Part shown: piece by piece, positions 4,871 to 9,670 of the stretch
Layout of the letters: each line of letters begins with the position of its first letter
How positions within the stretch are numbered: position 1 is the first letter of the stretch
DNA from: an uncultured Alphaproteobacteria bacterium
Lineage (GTDB): Bacteria > Pseudomonadota > Alphaproteobacteria > CASFRQ01 > SAAU01
Assembly: GCA_949296785.1 (NCBI GenBank)
Contig: CASFRQ010000173.1
Location: forward strand, 1 to 9,670
DNA: 9,670 bases
Direction: 5' to 3'
Translations under genes and position numbers: made by a program
The notes under the pieces: model-generated
Seen by the model: only the letters and a program-made list of their open reading frames with translations
Database searches by the model: none
Told to the model about the DNA's origin: nothing

Positions 4871-7336
4871 ATGGAACAAAACGGCAAGACAACAAGAAAA
4901 ATAACGGTTGAAGAGCTCACCGACCGCATCAAGTTTCACTTAAAATACTCCCTGTGCAAGCAAGAGCGTGAAGCCACAAAAGAACACCTTTTCACCGCTT
5001 TAGCCCTGGCCGTCAGGGATTTTTGCGTAGACGGCATGTTTAAAACCGCCGCCCGGCACCAGGAAAAAGACACCAAAAGGATTTATTATCTTTCTTTGGA
5101 GTACCTTATCGGACGACTTTTAGAAAACAACCTGCATAATTTTGAAATGTACCAGCTATTGGACAAAGTCAAATTGGACAACCCTATCCCGTTAAAAGAA
5201 GTCCTGGATAGCGAGTATGACCCGGCGTTGGGTAACGGCGGTTTGGGGCGGTTGGCGGCCTGTTTCATGGATTCTATGGCGACTTTGGGACTGCCGGGAT
5301 ACGGATACGGCATCAATTACCAGTTCGGCCTGTTCAGACAGCAATTTGAAAACGGCTGGCAGAAGGAAAGCGCCGATTCCTGGCTGGATCGCTCTTCCCC
5401 GTGGCAGATTGAACGCGGCGACCGTTCCTGTACCGTCAAAGTCAACGGCCGTATAGAATATCAGGAAAAAAACGGGCAAAGGGTTCCCGTTCTTGTAGGG
5501 GCCGACGAGATTATCGGCATTCCCTACGATATGCCGATTGTCGGGTTTGGAGGCAAAACCGTCAATTATATTCGGCTTTATTCGGCAAAAGCTTCTTCTG
5601 ATCTGGATTTCGGCATTTTTAACCAAGGCAATTATGTTGAAGCGGTGGAGAAAAAAATAAAAGTGGAAACCATTTCCAAAGTTCTTTATCCGTCCGATTC
5701 GTCGGAAACAGGTCGTTACCTGAGACTCATGCAGCAGTATTTTTTCGTTTCCTGCGCCATCAGCGATATTCTGCGCCGTTTTTTTGAAGATCACCAGAAT
5801 TTGGAATTGCTTCCCGAAAAAGCCGTCATCCAACTGAATGACACACACCCGACACTGGCTATTGCGGAATTGATGCGTATCTTAATGGATGAACACGAAT
5901 TGCCTTTTGATAAAGCTTGGGATATTACAACCAGAACCATGGCCTATACCAACCATACCCTCCTGCCGGAAGCGTTGGAAAAATGGCCGGTATCTTTCTT
6001 TGAAAAAATCCTGCCGCGACACTTGATGATTATTTACGAAATCAACGACTGGCTGATGAAACAGGTTCAGACCCGCTATCCCGGCGATTTTGGGAAGATG
6101 TCCCGCATGTCCCTAATTGAAGAAGGTATGACGAAAAAGGTTCGGATGGCGAATCTGGCCATTACGGGCAGCTTTTCCGTCAACGGTGTTGCGGCTTTGC
6201 ATACGAAACTGATTGAAACCAACCTCGTGCCGGACTTTTACCAGATGATGCCTGAAAAATTCAACAACAAAACAAACGGTATCACGCAGCGGCGCTGGTT
6301 GTTGGACTGCAACCAACCTTTATCCAACTTCATTTCTTCACATATCGGAGACGAATGGATTACCGATCTGAATCACTTAAGAAAGCTGGAAGCCTTTATT
6401 GATGACGAACGATTTTTACAAAGATTTTTGGAAATCAAGCGCCAGAATAAGGAGGAATTTCAAGGATACATTGCTCAAAAAACAGGAATTACCGTTGAAA
6501 CCGATTCTATTTTTGATGTTCAAGCAAAACGTATCCATGAATATAAGCGCCAGCTGTTAAACGCGCTGGCGATTGTCCACGAATATTTGCAGATTGTGCA
6601 GGACGGAGAAGAGATTATTCATCCTAAAACTTATTTCTTTGCGGGAAAAGCGGCGCCGGGTTATGAAATGGCGAAGCTGATTATTAAGTTTATCAACAAT
6701 GTTGCCCAAACCGTTAATAATGACCCGAGGGTCAAAGGGCAGATAAAGGTTGTTTTCATTCCCGACTATAAAGTGTCCGTTGCTGAAAAGATATTTCCCG
6801 CCTCCGAAATCAGCGAACAGATTTCCACGGCCGGTTTTGAAGCTTCCGGAACGGGTAACATGAAATTCATGTTGAACGGGGCCTTGACCATCGGGACTTT
6901 GGACGGCGCCAATATTGAAATCAGGGAAGAAGTCGGCGGCGAAAACTTTTACCTGTTCGGCTTGAACGCCGACGAAGTCGCCAAGCAACAGAAAGAAGGT
7001 TCTCATAAGCCTTGGGATTATTATAATGCCGATCCGAGAGTTAAAAGAGTTATGGACACCATTGCCTCTAATTTCTTCTGTCCGGATGAACCCGGGATTT
7101 TCCAGCCGATTTTTCAAGACATTATGTTTAACGATTATTACATGCTGCTGGCAGACTTTGCCTCTTATATTGAAATAAAACTGCAAGCCTGCAAAAATTA
7201 CAAAGACCGACTCGGCTGGGCAAGGAAATCTCTTTTGAATGTCACCAGATCCGGAAAATTCTCTTCGGACAGAACCATTACGCAATATGCGCAGGACATT
7301 TGGCATGTTTCGTCCACACTGGAGGAAGAAAACTAA
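4871..7336 (+). CDS. glgP: Glycogen/alpha-glucan phosphorylase
   Basis: The 821-residue enzyme is a GT35 phosphorylase, which releases glucose-1-phosphate from the non-reducing ends of glycogen or maltodextrin using phosphate and pyridoxal phosphate. Recognisable blocks are RIYYLSLEYLIGRLLENNL (70-88), the glycine-rich PALGNGGLGRLAACF (118-132), QLNDTHPTLAIAELMR (from 321), RIHEYKRQLLN (from 554) and EASGTGNMKFMLNGALTIGTLDGANIE. In the last block Lys665 is the residue expected to bind pyridoxal phosphate. The length is normal for bacterial members and the protein appears intact. It is cytoplasmic. A gaggg motif precedes the ATG. No glgA, glgB, glgC or malQ is nearby, so it stands apart from any glycogen operon in this window. 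Glycogen versus maltodextrin preference cannot be told from sequence by eye. Confidence 0.96.
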   Translation: MEQNGKTTRKITVEELTDRIKFHLKYSLCKQEREATKEHLFTALALAVRDFCVDGMFKTAARHQEKDTKRIYYLSLEYLIGRLLENNLHNFEMYQLLDKVKLDNPIPLKEVLDSEYDPALGNGGLGRLAACFMDSMATLGLPGYGYGINYQFGLFRQQFENGWQKESADSWLDRSSPWQIERGDRSCTVKVNGRIEYQEKNGQRVPVLVGADEIIGIPYDMPIVGFGGKTVNYIRLYSAKASSDLDFGIFNQGNYVEAVEKKIKVETISKVLYPSDSSETGRYLRLMQQYFFVSCAISDILRRFFEDHQNLELLPEKAVIQLNDTHPTLAIAELMRILMDEHELPFDKAWDITTRTMAYTNHTLLPEALEKWPVSFFEKILPRHLMIIYEINDWLMKQVQTRYPGDFGKMSRMSLIEEGMTKKVRMANLAITGSFSVNGVAALHTKLIETNLVPDFYQMMPEKFNNKTNGITQRRWLLDCNQPLSNFISSHIGDEWITDLNHLRKLEAFIDDERFLQRFLEIKRQNKEEFQGYIAQKTGITVETDSIFDVQAKRIHEYKRQLLNALAIVHEYLQIVQDGEEIIHPKTYFFAGKAAPGYEMAKLIIKFINNVAQTVNNDPRVKGQIKVVFIPDYKVSVAEKIFPASEISEQISTAGFEASGTGNMKFMLNGALTIGTLDGANIEIREEVGGENFYLFGLNADEVAKQQKEGSHKPWDYYNADPRVKRVMDTIASNFFCPDEPGIFQPIFQDIMFNDYYMLLADFASYIEIKLQACKNYKDRLGWARKSLLNVTRSGKFSSDRTITQYAQDIWHVSSTLEEEN

Positions 7337-7434
7337 ACGCCGTACCTGCTCTTCGGTCTTAAAAAAATGCCGGAAACAAGCATAAAACAAAACGCGTAAC
7401 TGAACGAAAAAAACACACGGGAAAAGGAATAAAA

Positions 7435-8637
7435 GTGCAGAATAATTATGTTTTTACCAGTGAGTCTGTTGCCAAAGGCCATCCGGACAAAGTATGTGAT
7501 ATTATTTCGGATACCTTGCTGGATACTTTCTTAGAGAAAGACCCCTCCTGCCGCTGCGCCATAGAAACAATGGCGGGAGAAAACCAAGTTGTTTTGTCGG
7601 GAGAGGTTTCCTGCCGGGCAATGATTTCAAAAGGAGAAATTGAACATATCGTCCGAGAAACAATCAAAGACATCGGTTACGAACAGGAAGGCTTTCATTG
7701 GCGGACGGTACCCATCCTCAACCTTTTGCACCAACAATCGGCGGACATTGCGCGAGGCGTGGATGTCGGTGGCGCGGGCGATCAGGGACTGATGTTCGGT
7801 TACGCGACAAACGAGCTTGCCGCGGCGCAAATGTACAAATCCCCTCGTAACACAAAGCAAGACGACCTCCTTTGCGGTATGCCGGCGGCCTTGTTTTTCG
7901 CCCACAGAATAGAAGAGGAAATTGAGAAAAAAAGACGAGAAGGCAAAGCACCATTTCTCCTTCCCGACGGCAAGTGCCAGGTTTCCTTAAGATACGAAAA
8001 TGGCCTTCCTTCCGGTGTTGAGGCAATTGTTATTTCCCACCAACATACGCCGGACTGCCCCCGCTTAAGTATTGAAAATATCGCGGCCAAGGTCATCAGA
8101 CATATCTTTTCTCCTTTCTTTTCATTAAAAGATACAAAGATTTTCATTAACCCGACAGGACGATTTGTCATCGGCGGGCCGGTCGGAGACACCGGCCTGA
8201 CCGGTCGGAAAATCATCGTAGACACCTACGGAGGAGCGGCACCCCATGGCGGCGGCGCCTTTTCGGGGAAAGACCCGTCAAAAGTTGACAGATCGGCGGC
8301 ATATATGATGCGCTGGCTGGCGAAAAACATTGTCGCGGCAAAACTGGCAGACAAATGTTTGTTGCAGGTGGCTTACGCCATCGGCGTCAAAGAACCCGTC
8401 TCTTTCTATATCAACGCCTTCGGTACGGAAAAAGTCCCTCTGGAGGCTTTGCGGCGATATATCATGAAAAACATAGACCTGACCCCCGCCGGCATCCGGG
8501 ACAGACTGGATTTGTGCAAGCCTATTTACGCAAAAACGGCCTGTTACGGCCATTTCGGAAGGAAACCGGAAAAAGACGGCTCTTTTTCATGGGAAAAAAC
8601 AAAGTTTGCCAAAGATTTGAAAAAGGAGTTTTTATAA
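7435..8637 (+). CDS. metK: S-adenosylmethionine synthetase
   Basis: The 400-residue product makes S-adenosylmethionine from methionine and ATP in the cytoplasm. It starts at a GTG (AAGGA lies seven bases upstream), giving MQNNYVFTSESVAKGHPDKV, the expected N-terminus with the HPD metal/ATP site at 16-18. Other family motifs are GYEQEGFHW (81-89), GAGDQGLMFGYATNE (113-127), FVIGGPVGDTGLTGRKIIVDTYGG (244-267) and HGGGAFSGKDPSKVDRSAAYM (271-291), and the end has YGHFGR (371-376). Two deviations are visible. The stretch before GAGDQG is several residues shorter than in E. coli MetK, and about 17 extra residues (roughly 128-147) follow FGYATNE before the MPAAL helix. Both lie next to the active-site gating region. 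The 98 bases after glgP show no clear terminator, promoter or SAM riboswitch. The stop overlaps the trmB start by one base. Confidence 0.95.
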   Translation: MQNNYVFTSESVAKGHPDKVCDIISDTLLDTFLEKDPSCRCAIETMAGENQVVLSGEVSCRAMISKGEIEHIVRETIKDIGYEQEGFHWRTVPILNLLHQQSADIARGVDVGGAGDQGLMFGYATNELAAAQMYKSPRNTKQDDLLCGMPAALFFAHRIEEEIEKKRREGKAPFLLPDGKCQVSLRYENGLPSGVEAIVISHQHTPDCPRLSIENIAAKVIRHIFSPFFSLKDTKIFINPTGRFVIGGPVGDTGLTGRKIIVDTYGGAAPHGGGAFSGKDPSKVDRSAAYMMRWLAKNIVAAKLADKCLLQVAYAIGVKEPVSFYINAFGTEKVPLEALRRYIMKNIDLTPAGIRDRLDLCKPIYAKTACYGHFGRKPEKDGSFSWEKTKFAKDLKKEFL

Positions 8638-9431
8638 TGCCGGAAAGATTCTTCGGGCGAAGAAAAGGGAAAAAACTGCGCGCCAGCCGATTGGCCCTTT
8701 TGGAAAATCTGCTGCCTTTAATCCAAATTCCTCTTCCTTCGGATGCAAGGGAAGAAGCGGAAAAGAAAGAAGTATTACCCTGCATGAAAGAAGGAACGCT
8801 TTTCTCTTTCAAACCGGAAGAAATCTGGCTTGAGGTCGGGTTTGGCGGCGGCGAGCACTTGGCGGAATTGGCCTTAAGGCATCCGGATGTCGGTTTTATC
8901 GGCGCGGAAGTTTTTGTCAACGGTGTCGCCTCTCTTTTGGCGCACCTGGCCGGCCCTTCTTACAAAGAAAAAACGGAAGAGAAAACTCAGGCCCATAAAA
9001 ACGGGCAAGAAGACGAAGAAAAGATTCGGCAAAGGCTCCTTTCTCATCAAAGAACGGATAATGTCCGTATTTTTTACGAAGATATCCGGTTGTTGTTTCC
9101 TTACTTGCCTGACGGAATGTTTTCAAAGATTTTTGTTCTTTATCCGGACCCATGGCCAAAAACGCGCCATGAAAAAAGGCGTTTTATCGGTCCGGGAAAC
9201 CTACCGGTTTTGGCCCGCCTTTTAAAAGAGGGAGGGCAATTGATTATCGCGACGGATGTAGATATCTATGCCGATTGGACGGAACAGGAAGTTGCGAAGT
9301 TCTCGGTTTTCAAAGAAGTTTCAAACAACCGCCTTCTTCCTCCGCCGGACTGGGCCACGACAAGATACGAGCAAAAGGCGTTGGCTGCGGGTCGCGCGCC
9401 GAGATACTTCGTTTTTGAAAAAAGAAGTTGA
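8637..9431 (+). CDS. trmB: tRNA (guanine-N7-)-methyltransferase
   Basis: The 264-residue enzyme uses SAM to methylate N7 of G46 in the tRNA variable loop. The start is the ATG at 8637, which shares its A with the metK stop (TAATG) and has aaggag at 8623-8628. The open frame runs further upstream but only as an alternative frame inside metK. Motifs are FGRRKGKKLR (6-15), the SAM-binding LEVGFGGGEH (65-74), FIGAEVFVNGVASLL (87-101), FVLYPDPWPKTRHEKRRF (166-183), ATDVDIYADW (205-214) and TRYEQKALAAGR (242-253). Between the helix ending at about 106 and NVRIFYEDI (142-150) lies a charged segment of about 34 residues rich in Lys, Glu, Gln and Arg. Most homologues have only a short loop there. Pairing with metK puts the SAM producer and a SAM consumer on one message. 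Confidence 0.95.
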   Translation: MPERFFGRRKGKKLRASRLALLENLLPLIQIPLPSDAREEAEKKEVLPCMKEGTLFSFKPEEIWLEVGFGGGEHLAELALRHPDVGFIGAEVFVNGVASLLAHLAGPSYKEKTEEKTQAHKNGQEDEEKIRQRLLSHQRTDNVRIFYEDIRLLFPYLPDGMFSKIFVLYPDPWPKTRHEKRRFIGPGNLPVLARLLKEGGQLIIATDVDIYADWTEQEVAKFSVFKEVSNNRLLPPPDWATTRYEQKALAAGRAPRYFVFEKRS

Positions 9432-9477
9432 CGGAGAAAGTTAAATATAAGAAAATAAATTCAACAGGGAGGACGAA

Positions 9478-9670
9478 ATGGACTACAAAATTCAACCGGA
9501 AAAAAACAAAACACTGATTACTTTGACAGGAACTTTTACTTTCAGGGACCATGACAAATTTTTTGAAATTATCTCGTTTATAAAAAAAGATGATAAGAAG
9601 GAAATTGTCTTTGACTTGTCTCAATGTGATTTTATTGATTCCGCCGCGCTGGGCATGTTTGTCATTGCCA
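9478..9670 (+). CDS. STAS-domain protein (anti-sigma factor antagonist type), 5' part
   Basis: The first 64 residues are visible and the right edge cuts the gene. The pattern is that of a STAS domain: an N-terminal strand pair (LITLTGTFTFRDHDKFFEII), a helix, then IVFDLSQCDFIDSAALGMF. The motif DSAALGM places Ser55 where SpoIIAA-type antagonists carry the regulatory phosphorylated Ser. Such proteins act by partner switching with a kinase/anti-sigma factor of the RsbW or SpoIIAB type, though STAS domains also occur in other signalling proteins. An agggagg Shine-Dalgarno sequence lies just before the ATG. The gap after trmB is 46 bases and has no visible terminator, so co-transcription is possible. 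Partners, if present, lie beyond the edge. Confidence 0.85.
   Translation, partial: MDYKIQPEKNKTLITLTGTFTFRDHDKFFEIISFIKKDDKKEIVFDLSQCDFIDSAALGMFVIA

Noticed and set aside
6557..7390. Long minus-strand open frame opposite glgP
   Set aside because: It is antisense to a strongly conserved gene and its translation resembles no protein family. The same holds for the other minus-strand frames opposite glgP and metK and the plus-strand frames opposite the 2407-4658 gene string.
7337..7434. SAM riboswitch before metK
   Set aside because: The 98-base gap has no recognisable SAM-I, SAM-II or SAM/SAH consensus and only weak short pairings.
7337..7434. Terminator between glgP and metK
   Set aside because: The only complementary stretches are three-base CGG/CCG pairs without a following T-run.
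8355..8636. A 94-codon upstream extension of the trmB frame inside metK
   Set aside because: It overlaps the conserved metK C-terminus in another frame, shows no TrmB similarity, and the ATG at 8637 has a good Shine-Dalgarno sequence.

Overview
The window looks like a piece of a host-associated or otherwise reduced alphaproteobacterial chromosome. The evidence is gene content and order. MetK is directly followed by TrmB, and a crotonase-family gene precedes rpsT. As I recall both pairings are common in Alphaproteobacteria, and the TrmB and MetK sequences carry wording I associate with that class (FIGAEVFVNGVASLL, GYEQEGFHW, QQSADIARGVD). No rRNA, tRNA, CRISPR array or complete mobile element is visible.

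Region 1 (1-2337, plus strand) is a scarred locus. The left edge holds the end of a serine-recombinase-like reading frame that stops at 124. It abuts, in another frame, the C-terminal part of an alpha/beta hydrolase that has lost its nucleophile half. Next comes an intact MurF-like Mur ligase whose usual N-terminal substrate domain is replaced by membrane segments. A hairpin with T-runs on both sides ends this unit and also the one facing it.

Region 2 (2407-4658, minus strand) is a tight gene string. It begins with a secreted Sel1-repeat/coiled-coil protein, then a small secreted protein (4-base overlap), then a crotonase-family enzyme (7 bases later), and, after a gap with a possible promoter, ribosomal protein S20. 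Both key crotonase carboxylates are Asp instead of Glu.

Region 3 (4659-4870) is an AT-rich divergent control region. Each side has a plausible promoter with a perfect inverted repeat at or near its predicted start.

Region 4 (4871-9670, plus strand) holds glycogen phosphorylase, then S-adenosylmethionine synthetase (GTG start), then tRNA m7G46 methyltransferase overlapping metK by one base, and finally the start of a STAS-domain protein cut by the window edge. MetK makes the SAM that TrmB consumes, so this pair is biochemically linked. Glycogen phosphorylase seems an independent neighbour, although no clear terminator separates it from metK.

No wholly new system is evident. The best leads are the membrane-anchored MurF-like ligase beside a recombinase scar, the Asp/Asp crotonase, the rearranged active-site loop region of MetK, the charged insertion in TrmB, and the paired palindromes of the divergent control region.
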